In this document: positions 51,759 to 60,838 of the stretch, one piece after another
Numbering within the stretch: position 1 is the stretch's first letter
Layout: each line of letters begins with the position of its first letter
From: Sva-07 sp963707515
GTDB lineage: Bacteria; Actinomycetota; Acidimicrobiia; Acidimicrobiales; Ilumatobacteraceae
Direction of reading: 5' to 3'
Assembly: GCA_963707515.1 (NCBI GenBank)
Contig: CAVPQI010000003.1
Location: 558,001 to 622,000, forward strand
Length of the DNA stretch: 64,000 nucleotides
Position numbers and translations under genes: made by a program
The notes under the pieces: model-generated
What the model was told of the DNA's origin: nothing
What the model saw: only the letters and a program-made list of their open reading frames with translations
The model's database searches: none

Positions 51759-53221
51759 GTCCACGGATCCCGTCGTCGGTCGGGTCGGATCAGCAGCACG
51801 GCCTCCCGGCCGTCGTGGAGACCGGTGACCACGTCGTCTTCGTCGAGTCGTCGTCGGCATTGAGGTCGGATGCGCTCGACGTGATCGGTCGGGCGCTGGA
51901 CGATCAGCCCGATTTGGTGCTCGCCTACGCCAACGAGTCGTGGCCGAGTCGCTCCGGGCACCTCCCGGTGCGCACCTGGAAGCCCGAGTGGTCGCCCGAG
52001 CGGTTGCGGGGGCACGACTACGTCGGCTATCCCGTCGTCGTGTCCCGCCAGCTCGCTGAGCGCGTCGGTGGCATCCGTCCCGAGTTCGGAGCCGTTGCGC
52101 TCCACGAGCTCGTGCTCCGGGCATCCGAGGCGGCGCAGTCGATCGTCCGGCTCCCTGAGGTCCTCCACCACTCCGCTGATCCCGCGCGGCGCGCGGACGC
52201 AGCGACGCGGGAGCTGCGTGAGCGGGCCGTTCAGGAGCATCTCGACCGCTGCGGCATCGACGCTCGAGCCTGTGCTGTCGATGACCGCCGGCTGCGGGTG
52301 GACCGGGTACTTCGTGAGCGGCCCCTGGTCAGCATCGTCATCCCGACGGCCGGCACGGCGAAGCGCATCCGAGGCCGCGACACGGTCCTCGTGTCGAACT
52401 GCGTGCGGAGCATCGCCGAGAACTCCTCGTACGACCACGTCGAGATCCTCGTCGTCCACGACGGTCCGCTGGAGCCGACCGTCGCCGCGGCGACGAGCGC
52501 CGCAGCCGGGGATCGGGTCCGGTTCATCCCGTTCTCCGGTGCCTTCAACTTCTCGGAGAAGGTCAACCTCGGTGCGACCGCGGCTCGGGGCGACGTCCTG
52601 ATCCTCTTGAACGACGACACGACCGTGATCTCACCGAATTGGATCGAGGTGATGCTCGGCCTGCTGGAGGATCCAGGAGTCGGCATCGTCGGCCCGAAGT
52701 TGCTGTTGGCCGACGGCCGCATCCAATCCGCTGGACACTTCAACTCCGACGGTGCGAAGCACGTCGCGGCCGGATATCCGGCGGACGAGGCAGGGCCGGA
52801 CGACGAGCTGGCCGTGTCTGCGGAGCGCTCGGGCATCACGATGGCCTGTGCAGCAGTGCGGCGCGACGTCTTCTTCGCCGTCGGCGGACTCTGCGTCGAT
52901 CTGCCCCGCGCGTACAACGACGTCGACTTCTGCAACAAGCTCGCGCTGCGCTGTCTGAGGAGCGTGTGGACGCCGTGGGTCGAGCTCACCCACTTCGAAT
53001 CGCTGTCACGCGATCCGCGCGTGACACACGACGAGGTTGCGCAGGTCATGCGTCGGTGGGGGCAGCTGATGACGTCACCCGACCCCTACCTCCCCCACAT
53101 CGATCGCCGTCTGGCGGGGGTCAACTACGTCGTCGAGGACGAGTCGTCCTTCGTGCCGGTCGCCGCTCGGGGCCGTCGACCGAGCCCAGGCGAGGGCCCC
53201 GGCCGGCACTCTGACCGCTGA
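51755..53221 (+). CDS. GT2 glycosyltransferase with a truncated first GT domain
   Basis: A 488-residue protein. Residues about 20-165 match the C-terminal half of a GT2 domain (HVVFVESSSALRSDALDVIG, RTWKPEWSPERLRGHDYVGY, AERVGGIRPEFG) without the nucleotide-binding start. A full GT-A domain follows: VSIVIPTAG, VVHDGPLE, NFSEKVNLGATAARGDVLIL, LNDDTTVISPNWIE and YNDVDFCNKL. It would transfer a sugar in polymer assembly. The GTG start overlaps the coiled-coil gene. Confidence 0.85.
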   Translation: MSPRIPSSVGSDQQHGLPAVVETGDHVVFVESSSALRSDALDVIGRALDDQPDLVLAYANESWPSRSGHLPVRTWKPEWSPERLRGHDYVGYPVVVSRQLAERVGGIRPEFGAVALHELVLRASEAAQSIVRLPEVLHHSADPARRADAATRELRERAVQEHLDRCGIDARACAVDDRRLRVDRVLRERPLVSIVIPTAGTAKRIRGRDTVLVSNCVRSIAENSSYDHVEILVVHDGPLEPTVAAATSAAAGDRVRFIPFSGAFNFSEKVNLGATAARGDVLILLNDDTTVISPNWIEVMLGLLEDPGVGIVGPKLLLADGRIQSAGHFNSDGAKHVAAGYPADEAGPDDELAVSAERSGITMACAAVRRDVFFAVGGLCVDLPRAYNDVDFCNKLALRCLRSVWTPWVELTHFESLSRDPRVTHDEVAQVMRRWGQLMTSPDPYLPHIDRRLAGVNYVVEDESSFVPVAARGRRPSPGEGPGRHSDR

Positions 53222-53234
53222 CGCGGGACTTTGT

Positions 53235-53240
53235 TACCTT
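53235..53240 (+). promoter_or_regulatory. -10 box of a second glycan transcription unit
   Basis: TACCTT lies 6 bases before GTG 53247, as at 38367-38372. Confidence 0.45.
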
Positions 53241-53246
53241 CTGCAG

Positions 53247-54125
53247 GTGGCAAGATTCGAGCACCTGCTTCACGCCCTCGACCCGTACGGCACGGAGTCC
53301 AACGTCGTCCGGGCTGACAGGGTGAAGTCGGGGCGTCCGAGAGCGTTCGATCCGTCGGGCGAGCCCGGGTTGTCGGTCATCGTGCTCAACAAGGATCGGC
53401 CCGATCTGCTCGAGGCGCTGTGGGACGTGTGGCCGGGCATCGTGAGCATCTTCGAGTCGCACGGCGTCGACGTCGAACTCCTCGTCGGTGACACCGGTTC
53501 GACCGACGACGCGGCATGCCGGTTGCTCGAGCACCCGCCGCTTCGGTCACGAGTGTGGCGCGACCTGGAGTACCAGTTCTCGCGGTGCAACAACGACCTC
53601 TTCGACGAGGCCGCGTACGACACGGTGCTGTTCATGAACAACGACGTGCTCCTCGGGGACCGCCCGGACGCGCTGTGGGATGCGTACCACCTCGTCGCTA
53701 GCGACGTCTCGATCGGTGCGCTCGGCGCCGTGCTCTACTTCGCTGACGGCCGGGTGCAGCACGCCGGCATCGACTTCTTCGAACGGTCCGACCTGTTCGG
53801 CTTCTGCTACCACCCCGGGGCGGGCGGTTCGATCAGCCTCGCTCGCGGTGCAGTCTTCGACGCACCGGCGACGACGGGCGCCTTCCTCATGACCCGAGCC
53901 CGTGCCTTCGCCCAGGTGGGCGGATTCGACGAGCGGTACGCGGCCGAGTGCCAGGACGTGGATCTCTGTCTGCGCCTCGATCGGGTGGGCCTGGGCACGA
54001 AGGTCGCCCACCTCGGTGGTCTGCTCCACCTCGAGAACGGGACGCGGCAGCCCGGCGACGAGAACTGGGACGACCGCGCCCTGTTCACGCGACGATGGAA
54101 CAGCTACGTGGAGGCTCGCCGATGA
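53247..54125 (+). CDS. GT2 glycosyltransferase
   Basis: A 292-residue rhamnosyltransferase-like GT-A protein: LSVIVLNKDRPDLLEALWDV, VGDTGSTDD, FMNNDVLLGDRPDALW with the Asp-x-Asp equivalent NND, FADGRVQHAGIDFFE, GAFLMTRARAFAQVGGFDE and ECQDVDLCLRL. It acts on the surface glycan; sugar unknown. Its stop overlaps the next start (ATGA). Confidence 0.87.
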   Translation: MARFEHLLHALDPYGTESNVVRADRVKSGRPRAFDPSGEPGLSVIVLNKDRPDLLEALWDVWPGIVSIFESHGVDVELLVGDTGSTDDAACRLLEHPPLRSRVWRDLEYQFSRCNNDLFDEAAYDTVLFMNNDVLLGDRPDALWDAYHLVASDVSIGALGAVLYFADGRVQHAGIDFFERSDLFGFCYHPGAGGSISLARGAVFDAPATTGAFLMTRARAFAQVGGFDERYAAECQDVDLCLRLDRVGLGTKVAHLGGLLHLENGTRQPGDENWDDRALFTRRWNSYVEARR

Positions 54126-55288
54126 ACCGTCGTGCGCTCTTCTTGAGCTCGGTGATGGTGCAGGGCCACGGCGTCTCGGTGGTGGCGCACGAAATCGCTC
54201 GTCGCTCCGCTCGGTATGGCTGGGACCTCGTCATCGGATGCCTCTCCCTCGACGACACCTTCCGGGCCGACAACGTCGTCGAGATCTCGGCCGACTCGGC
54301 TGCGATCCTCGACTTCTGTCGCGCCAACGGCATCGAGGCCGTGATCGCACAGACCACGCCCTACTTCGAAGTGCTCCCGGCGGTCGCCTCGGAGCTCCCG
54401 ACCATCGTCTTCGAACACGGCGACCCGTCGCCGGGCTTCTTCGAGTGGGACGCCGAGGAACGTCAGCGGATCCGGGCGCACAAGATCGCCCACGTCTATC
54501 CGTACGTCCACCGTGTGGTCGCCAGCTCGAGCTTCCTGCGCCATGACATCGAGTGGCCGGACGCTGACGTCGTCCCGCTGGGTTGCGATCACGTCGCGGA
54601 TCTCGGTATCAAGGACCTGACGTCCACCGTGCACCGGGGTGGCGAACGACTGCGGGTCGGAACCCTGATGCGTCTGGGGGAGGGCGAAGCGAGGTACAAG
54701 GGTGTCGAGCTGTTTGCCCAGCTCGTCGGCGAGACGGACGACGAGTTCGCCTTCTCGATCATGGGTCGTGGGAACGACGCCGATCGGAAACACTGGGAGG
54801 ACCTCGGTGTCGACGTCCACCTGAATGCCACCGACGACGAGCGGGCGATCTATCTCCGCGAGCTCGATGTGCTCGTGTCGCCGAGCATGTGGGAGGGGTT
54901 CAACCTCCCGTTGGTGGAGGCGCAGGCGTCGGGCACGGTCGGGATCGCCTTCGACGCGGGAGCCCATCCCGAGACGACCCCGTACCTCGCCGACAACGTT
55001 GCCGACGGGTTGACACTGCTGCGCGCCTGGGCCGCAGACCGGAACCTGCTCGCCCGCGCCTCGAGCCGTTGTTACCACTACGTGCGCAACAAGTTCACCT
55101 GGGACGCAACCGCGGCCCTGTTGGCCGGCCACCTCGATCAGGTGGCGCCTGTGCCGCAACCCGCTGCGCCACCGAGCCGGCTGGTCACGACCGTCGGTCG
55201 CCTCGACGGGTTGGTGCGCCGTGAGGGAATCGTCGGATCGGCCCGAGTGGTCGCTCGACGCGGTGTCGCCAAGGTGCGCAGGGCGTGA
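54122..55288 (+). CDS. GT4 family glycosyltransferase
   Basis: A 388-residue GT-B retaining enzyme: N-terminal LFLSSVMVQGHGVSVVAHEI, FEHGDPSPGFFEWD, a middle VGTLMRLGEGEARYKGVELF and the donor-site motif SPSMWEGFNLPLVEAQASG with the paired Glu residues. A short basic tail ends the protein. It overlaps the preceding GT2 by ATGA. Donor sugar not determined. Confidence 0.87.
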   Translation: MNRRALFLSSVMVQGHGVSVVAHEIARRSARYGWDLVIGCLSLDDTFRADNVVEISADSAAILDFCRANGIEAVIAQTTPYFEVLPAVASELPTIVFEHGDPSPGFFEWDAEERQRIRAHKIAHVYPYVHRVVASSSFLRHDIEWPDADVVPLGCDHVADLGIKDLTSTVHRGGERLRVGTLMRLGEGEARYKGVELFAQLVGETDDEFAFSIMGRGNDADRKHWEDLGVDVHLNATDDERAIYLRELDVLVSPSMWEGFNLPLVEAQASGTVGIAFDAGAHPETTPYLADNVADGLTLLRAWAADRNLLARASSRCYHYVRNKFTWDATAALLAGHLDQVAPVPQPAAPPSRLVTTVGRLDGLVRREGIVGSARVVARRGVAKVRRA

Positions 55289-55314
55289 GCCCTGCAACCC
55301 GGGGCGACGTGTGA

Positions 55315-56124
55315 TCAGACCTCTTCGGGCAGCCGACGACTCATCCGGTTGAAGATCATCCACCCGGCGACGAGGCTGACGAACGAGATCGCGACGAGTG
55401 CCACGAGGGTCTTCCACCCGGGCGCGCCCGCGTCGTACAGACAGCGGCGGTAGACCTCGACGAACTTGTTGATCGGGTTGAGTCGCAAGATGTTGTAGAG
55501 CCAGCTCGGTGCGTTCGCCTCGAGGAGCGCCGGGGGATAGACGATCGGGGTGGAGAAGAACCAGACCTGGACGAGGATCGTCCAGAGGTAGCTCATGTCT
55601 CGGAAGTAGACCGCCAGCACGCTGAGTGCCATCGCCACGCCGGTGGCGAAGATCGCCAGCAGCACCGATGTCAGGATGACGACGGGGAGCCACGGCAGGA
55701 AGGGGCTCCCGGCGATCAGCAGGACCACTGCCAGCAGACTCATCTCGATGGCGAACTGCACGCATGCGTGCAGCACGTTGGAGAACACGAGAACCTCGCG
55801 CGGGAAGGCGACGCGGCGCACGAGGCCGGCGTTGGCGGAGATCGCGCCCAGGCCGAGCGATGTGATGAGGTTGAAGAAGTTCCAGGGCAAGAGGCCACAC
55901 AGCAGGTACAGGGCGAAGTTCTCGAGGCCGCTCGGATCTCCGACCGGTGGCGTTCCACCCAACAGCGTGCCGAAGACGAAGCCGTAGATGAGGATCTGCG
56001 ACAGCGGGTTGAGCATCGACCAGGCCCAGCCGAGGAACGACCGGCGGTACTTCGTGCGAAGCTCACGGAGGGTCAGGTTCCAGAGCAGCTCGCGCGAGCG
56101 GAAGACATCGTTGATCACGTGCAC
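55315..56124 (-). CDS. wzm: Polysaccharide ABC exporter permease (Wzm-like)
   Basis: A 269-residue ABC-2 permease with six helices: LLWNLTLRELRTKYRRSFLGWAW in the start amphipathic part, then FALYLLCGLLPWNFF, MSYLWTILVQVWFFSTPIVYP and LRLNPINKFVEVYR. It exports a lipid-linked polysaccharide with the Wzt-like ATPase, whose gene lies divergently 112 bases away. TAGCCT at 56134-56139, 9 bases before GTG 56124, suggests a leaderless start. Confidence 0.9.
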   Translation of the reverse strand: MHVINDVFRSRELLWNLTLRELRTKYRRSFLGWAWSMLNPLSQILIYGFVFGTLLGGTPPVGDPSGLENFALYLLCGLLPWNFFNLITSLGLGAISANAGLVRRVAFPREVLVFSNVLHACVQFAIEMSLLAVVLLIAGSPFLPWLPVVILTSVLLAIFATGVAMALSVLAVYFRDMSYLWTILVQVWFFSTPIVYPPALLEANAPSWLYNILRLNPINKFVEVYRRCLYDAGAPGWKTLVALVAISFVSLVAGWMIFNRMSRRLPEEV

Positions 56125-56236
56125 GGCCCGGCGAGGCTAGCGCCACGCCACGCCGCCGGGACTGCAAGGTGTCGCACGGCCCATCACGTGGGGATGGTTG
56201 GTTCTGGATGCGCCAGCGGCAAGACTCGTCGGCGAT

Positions 56237-57451
56237 ATGCCGACCGCGCTTGCCGTCAATGGCGTCTGGAAGAGCTATCGGCTCTATCACGAACGCAACC
56301 AGTACCTGAAGGCGGCGATCCTCAAGGGTCGCCGTGCGCGATACGAGGAGTTCTGGGCGCTCAAGGGTGTCGACTTCTCGGTGCCCACGGGGTCCACGTT
56401 CGGCGTGATCGGATCCAACGGATCCGGCAAGTCGACGTTGCTCAAGGTGATGGCCGGCATCCTCGAGCCCGAGAAGGGCACGGTCGAGATCGAAGGGCGC
56501 GTATCGGCGTTGCTCGAGCTCGGTGCCGGATTCCATCCCGAGCTCAGTGGACAGGAGAACGTCTACCTCAACGGCGCCATTCTCGGCCTGACGAAGAAAG
56601 AGGTCGCCGCGCGGTACGACGACATCGTCGAGTTCGCCGGGCTCGCCGACTTCATCGACACGCCGGTCAAGAACTACTCGTCGGGCATGTTCGTCCGACT
56701 CGGGTTCGCCGTCGCCGCGCACGTCGACCCGGAGGTGCTCCTCATCGACGAGGTGTTGTCCGTCGGTGACGAGAGCTTCCAACGCAGGTGCGCCGAGAAG
56801 ATCGACGAGTTCCGTCGCGACGGCCGCACGATCATCTTCGTCAGCCACGGGCTCTCACAGGTCGAGCAGCTGTGTCGTGACGTCGCCTGGATCGAGCGTG
56901 GCGAGCTGCGCATGCTCGGACCCGCCGCCGACGTGATCCACGCCTACCAGGGCGACAGTCACGACGCCGAGCGCGTCGAGGGCGAACAGGGGAGCCGATG
57001 GGGGAGCGGAGAGGCACAGATCGTCGGCGTGACCCTGCGTGACCGCGACGGGAACTCGTCGACGGTGCTCAACACGCTCGAAGCAGCGACGATCCACGTC
57101 GACATCACGGCGCACACTCCGCTGCAGGACACGGTCGTCAGCGTGCGCGTCGACAGCCTCGCCGGGGGCGTCGTGTGGGGCACGAGCACGCGTCGCGGCG
57201 GCAAGACGATCGGCTTGATCGATGGGCCGGCGTCGGTCGATCTGACGATCCCGAGCCTGCCGCTGCTCGAAGGCGTCTACGACCTCACGGTCGCGCTGAC
57301 CGACCACACCGAGGTGCACCCCTACGATCATTGGGAACGACGGGTCCGCTTCGAGGTCCGCCAGTACAAGTCCTACGACTCCGGCATCGTCGACATTCCG
57401 TCCAACTGGTCGATCACCGGGGCTCGAGGCACCGTCCAGAGTGGGACCTGA
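56237..57451 (+). CDS. wzt: Polysaccharide ABC exporter ATPase with substrate-binding tail (Wzt-like)
   Basis: A 404-residue ATPase: an ABC domain (1-235; Walker A GSNGSGKST, LSGQENVYLNG, YSSGMFVRLGFAVAAH, LLIDEVLSVGDESF, VSHGLSQVEQLC) and a C-terminal beta-sandwich (about 255-400) like the Wzt domain that recognises the polymer end. Such a tail goes with export of a terminally modified chain. ATG 56237 is chosen by alignment of PTALAVNGVWKSY. Its end overlaps the next gene by 11 bases. Confidence 0.92.
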   Translation: MPTALAVNGVWKSYRLYHERNQYLKAAILKGRRARYEEFWALKGVDFSVPTGSTFGVIGSNGSGKSTLLKVMAGILEPEKGTVEIEGRVSALLELGAGFHPELSGQENVYLNGAILGLTKKEVAARYDDIVEFAGLADFIDTPVKNYSSGMFVRLGFAVAAHVDPEVLLIDEVLSVGDESFQRRCAEKIDEFRRDGRTIIFVSHGLSQVEQLCRDVAWIERGELRMLGPAADVIHAYQGDSHDAERVEGEQGSRWGSGEAQIVGVTLRDRDGNSSTVLNTLEAATIHVDITAHTPLQDTVVSVRVDSLAGGVVWGTSTRRGGKTIGLIDGPASVDLTIPSLPLLEGVYDLTVALTDHTEVHPYDHWERRVRFEVRQYKSYDSGIVDIPSNWSITGARGTVQSGT

Positions 57452-60065
57452 TCCGCGGGACACGCCCACGACGAGCCAGCCGCCGACCGTCTCGATCGTC
57501 ATCGTCACCTACGGCACGGGACCGGTCGTCGTCGACTGCCTGGACGCCGTCGCCGCCCACACCGGGCCGTCCCATGAAGTGATCATCGTCGACAACTGGG
57601 ACGGCGACACACCGTCGCCGACGGCAGCGTTGCTCGCCGACAGCGGGCGGCTCGGCACCGGCGGCGTCGAGCTCGTCCAACCGGGCGCCAACCTCGGCTT
57701 CGCCGGCGGGAACAACGCCGGGGCGCGACGTGCCCGTGGCCGCTTCCTGTGCTTCCTCAACCCCGACGTCATCGTCGGGCCGGGCTGGATCGAACCGCTG
57801 CTCGCCGCCCTCGAGGACCCGGTCGTCGGCATCGCGGCGCCCGTGCTGGTGAACACGGACGGTTCGCTCCAAGAAGCCGGCCAGCTGCTGTACGCCGACG
57901 CCTGCACGGCCGCCGTCGGCGGCCCCGAGGTGCTCGCGGGTGACTGGTCGCAGGCGTTCACGCGCGACATCGACTACGCCTCGGCGGCGTGTTGGGTGAT
58001 GCGCCGCACCGACGTCGACGAGCTCGGTGGGTTCGACGAGCGCTTCCACCCGGCGTACTTCGAAGACGTCGACCTGGCGCTGCGCGTCGAAGCCCGTGGC
58101 CAACGGACGCGCCTCGTCGCCGGGACACCGCTCGTCCACCTCCACGGTGAAGGAGGCGAAGGCGGCGGGCTCGCCATCGGTGAGGCCTCGCAGGTCGTGT
58201 TCCGGTCGATCTGGTCCGATCGCATCGCCGATCGCCCGCGTCGGCCGACGGATGAGGCGGCTGCCATCGTCAACCGCGATCGCCTCGCGACCGGCGTCAC
58301 CGGGTGGACGGTCACCGGCGGCGATCCGGCGACGCAGCGGCGCGCCCTCGAGCTGGCCACCGGGTTCGCCCGCTCCCACCCACGACAACGTGTCAGCGTC
58401 CTCGCCGACACGTTGACGATCGACGCCGCCGAGATCGCCGCGGCGCGAGCCTGCGGCGTCGAGGTGGTCGCGGTCGGCGACCACCTCGACGCCGCCCGCG
58501 CAGCTCGGGCCCACCCCGAGGCCCGCTGGGGCCACCTCGGCGAGCCGCCGGCGCCCGGACTGCGTGAGGCGGCGCGGCTCGTGTGGTCGCCGTTGACCCT
58601 CGTCGTCGGCATCGTCGGCGTGCTGCTGCGCGTGCTCGTCGTGCGTTCCCCCGCCGGCGGCCTCAACGCCGACGAGGCGTACACCGGGCTCGCCGCGATG
58701 GGTGTGCTCGACGGCCGGTTCCCCGTCGTCATCGACGGCAACGTCTACTCGGCGACGCTCGAGGCCTACCTCCTGGCACCGTTCACGGCGGCGATCGGTC
58801 CGAGCGCGCTGCTCCTCAAGACGATGCCGATGGTCTTCTGGGCGGTGGCTGCACTCCTCGCCGCCATCGCCGGGAACTACCTGACGGCCGATGTCGGTGG
58901 TACCGGCCGGCCGGTCGGCCGTCGCGTCGGTGCCGTCGCCGGCTCGCTCGTCTGGCTCGCTCCCGGCGCGCTCCTGGTGCTGTCGACCACCGCCTACCTC
59001 GGGTACGCGCTGGGGATGGCGCTGTGCGTCGCGGTGCTCATCGCCGCCGCAGTGCTCGTCGATCGCGGCAGGCCGGCGGTGCGCTGGTCGCTGGCCTTCG
59101 GCGCGCTCGTGGGGCTGGCGTTGTACGTCCATCCGATGTTCGTGACGGTGCTCCTCCCGCTCGCCGTGCCCGTGGCGTGGATGCACCGTCGCGCCGTGCG
59201 TGACTTCTGGGTTCCGGCGACCGCGGCGGCACTGGCGGTGCTCACACCGTTCCTGCTGTGGAACGCCGTCAACGGGTTCCCCTCACTCGACGTACCGCCG
59301 CCCATGAACTCGACCACGTACACCGGCCGGGTCCGCTCGTTCTTCGAGGTGTTGTTGCCGCGCGGCCTGGGGTTGCGCGACCCCGCCGGCGAGTGGGTCC
59401 TCGGCCGCCCGTGGGCGCTCGTCGCCTACGCCGTGCTGTTCGCCGTCGTCGTCTGCGGCGCCGTCGGACTCGTCGCCCGGGGACGACGGCCGAGCCGCGT
59501 CCTGGTGCCCGCAGTCGTCGTCGTGGTGTGGCCGCTGATGGCGGTCTTCTCGTCGCTGGGCTTCGTCGCCGACGGTCGGTACAGCATCATCGCCTTCCCG
59601 TTCCTGGCGCTCGCCGCGGCCTCGACGTTGGTGCTGGTCCCGGTATCCGGCCGCGCCCTGATCGGCGTCGCCGTGGCCGCCGTCGCCGTCTGGATCGCCG
59701 TGTTCGTCTGGCCGCACACGTGGCGGGTCACCGACCGGGGCCGCGTCGTCGACGCCGACGCACCGACGATCGAGGTCGTCGACTACCTGCGCTCGGAGGG
59801 CATCGAGCGCATCGCCGGTGACTATTGGCGGGTGCTGCCGATCGAGTACTTCTCCGATCTCGAGATCCGCGGTGCCGTCACGCAGCCCGCCACCGTGATC
59901 CGCTTCCCGGACCGCCAGCGCGAGGTGCAGGCGGAATCGGCCGACGACGTCGCCTTCGTCTTCCAGCGCGGCGCGACACCCGTCGGGCTCTGGCTGCCCG
60001 CCGAGCGATACCGCATCGTCACGGTCGGCGAGACCGACATCTACCTGCCGCAGGCTGCGGGCTGA
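57441..60065 (+). CDS. GT2-polytopic membrane glycosyltransferase fusion
   Basis: An 874-residue protein. Residues 1-270 are a GT2 (VSIVIVTYGTGPVVVDCLDA, NLGFAGGNNAGARRA, FLNPDVIVGPGWIEPL, GGFDERFHPAYFEDVDLALR). A linker to about 375 is followed by about ten helices with GGLNADEAYTGLAAMGVLDG, resembling PMT/ArnT-type GT-C proteins with the acidic residues (D-E) in the first loop. A soluble C-terminal part (about 760-874) includes DYLRSEGIERIAGDYW. It could transfer two sugars, one on each side of the membrane. The GTG start overlaps wzt. Confidence 0.82.
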   Translation: MGPDPRDTPTTSQPPTVSIVIVTYGTGPVVVDCLDAVAAHTGPSHEVIIVDNWDGDTPSPTAALLADSGRLGTGGVELVQPGANLGFAGGNNAGARRARGRFLCFLNPDVIVGPGWIEPLLAALEDPVVGIAAPVLVNTDGSLQEAGQLLYADACTAAVGGPEVLAGDWSQAFTRDIDYASAACWVMRRTDVDELGGFDERFHPAYFEDVDLALRVEARGQRTRLVAGTPLVHLHGEGGEGGGLAIGEASQVVFRSIWSDRIADRPRRPTDEAAAIVNRDRLATGVTGWTVTGGDPATQRRALELATGFARSHPRQRVSVLADTLTIDAAEIAAARACGVEVVAVGDHLDAARAARAHPEARWGHLGEPPAPGLREAARLVWSPLTLVVGIVGVLLRVLVVRSPAGGLNADEAYTGLAAMGVLDGRFPVVIDGNVYSATLEAYLLAPFTAAIGPSALLLKTMPMVFWAVAALLAAIAGNYLTADVGGTGRPVGRRVGAVAGSLVWLAPGALLVLSTTAYLGYALGMALCVAVLIAAAVLVDRGRPAVRWSLAFGALVGLALYVHPMFVTVLLPLAVPVAWMHRRAVRDFWVPATAAALAVLTPFLLWNAVNGFPSLDVPPPMNSTTYTGRVRSFFEVLLPRGLGLRDPAGEWVLGRPWALVAYAVLFAVVVCGAVGLVARGRRPSRVLVPAVVVVVWPLMAVFSSLGFVADGRYSIIAFPFLALAAASTLVLVPVSGRALIGVAVAAVAVWIAVFVWPHTWRVTDRGRVVDADAPTIEVVDYLRSEGIERIAGDYWRVLPIEYFSDLEIRGAVTQPATVIRFPDRQREVQAESADDVAFVFQRGATPVGLWLPAERYRIVTVGETDIYLPQAAG

Positions 60066-60078
60066 CAGGATCGTCGCG

Positions 60079-60789
60079 ATGTGGAACGGTCAGACGCTCG
60101 CCGTCATCCTGCCGACGTACAACGAAGCGGGCAGCATCGCCGACTGCATCTTCGCCTTCGAGCGGCTCGGCATCGTCGACGACCTCGTCGTCGTCAACAA
60201 CAACGCCCACCCCGACACGTCGCCCGAGGTGGCGCGGACGACCGCTCGTGAGGTCCACGAGCAGCGACAGGGCTACGGCGCGGCGATCCGGCGTGGCATC
60301 GACGAGACCCGCCACGCCGATCTCGTCTGCGTCTGTGAACCCGACGGCACCTTCGACCCCGCCGACATCACCAAGCTGTTGCCGTTCACCGTCGACACGG
60401 ACGCCGTGTTCGGCTCGCGCACCGTGCAGACGTACATCCTCAGCGGGGCCAACATGGGCTTCTTCCTGCGGTGGGGCAACTGGGCGGTCGCCAAGCTCAC
60501 CGAGGCGCTGTTCAACACGGTCCACCTCTCCGACGTCGGGTGCACCTTCCGCGTGTTCAACCGCGCCGCCCTCGACCGCATCGAGCCCGACTTCGAGTCG
60601 GACGGATCGGCGTTCGGCTTCGAGATGATGCTGCTCGCGGCCCGTCGGCGCTTGTCGGTCGTGCAGGTGCCGGTCAAGTACCAGGAGCGGGTCGGCGAGA
60701 GCTCGGTGACGGGCGACTTCGGCAAGGCGTTCGTCCTCGGCATGCAGATGATCGCCCTCGCCCTGCGCTACCGGTTCCGCCGGCTCTGA
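60079..60789 (+). CDS. GT2 glycosyltransferase (polyprenyl-phosphate type)
   Basis: A 236-residue GT-A protein: LAVILPTYNEAGSIADCIF, VVNNNAHPDTSPEV, RQGYGAAIRRGID, the metal motif CEPDGTFDPADI and GSRTVQTYILSGANMGFFLR. It follows the fusion gene by 13 bases and likely supplies a polyprenyl-phosphate sugar, possibly as donor for the GT-C half of that protein. A hairpin CCCGGC/GCCGGG at 60791-60805 follows. Confidence 0.86.
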   Translation: MWNGQTLAVILPTYNEAGSIADCIFAFERLGIVDDLVVVNNNAHPDTSPEVARTTAREVHEQRQGYGAAIRRGIDETRHADLVCVCEPDGTFDPADITKLLPFTVDTDAVFGSRTVQTYILSGANMGFFLRWGNWAVAKLTEALFNTVHLSDVGCTFRVFNRAALDRIEPDFESDGSAFGFEMMLLAARRRLSVVQVPVKYQERVGESSVTGDFGKAFVLGMQMIALALRYRFRRL

Positions 60790-60790
60790 A

Positions 60791-60805
60791 CCCGGCAAGG
60801 CCGGG
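60791..60805. terminator. Short hairpin between convergent genes
   Basis: CCCGGC-AAG-GCCGGG, 6 base pairs, right after the GT2 stop. Copies of CCGGCACCCG follow up to 60835. Confidence 0.45.
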
Positions 60806-60838
60806 AGCCGGCACCCGCCGGCACCCGCCGGCACGGCT

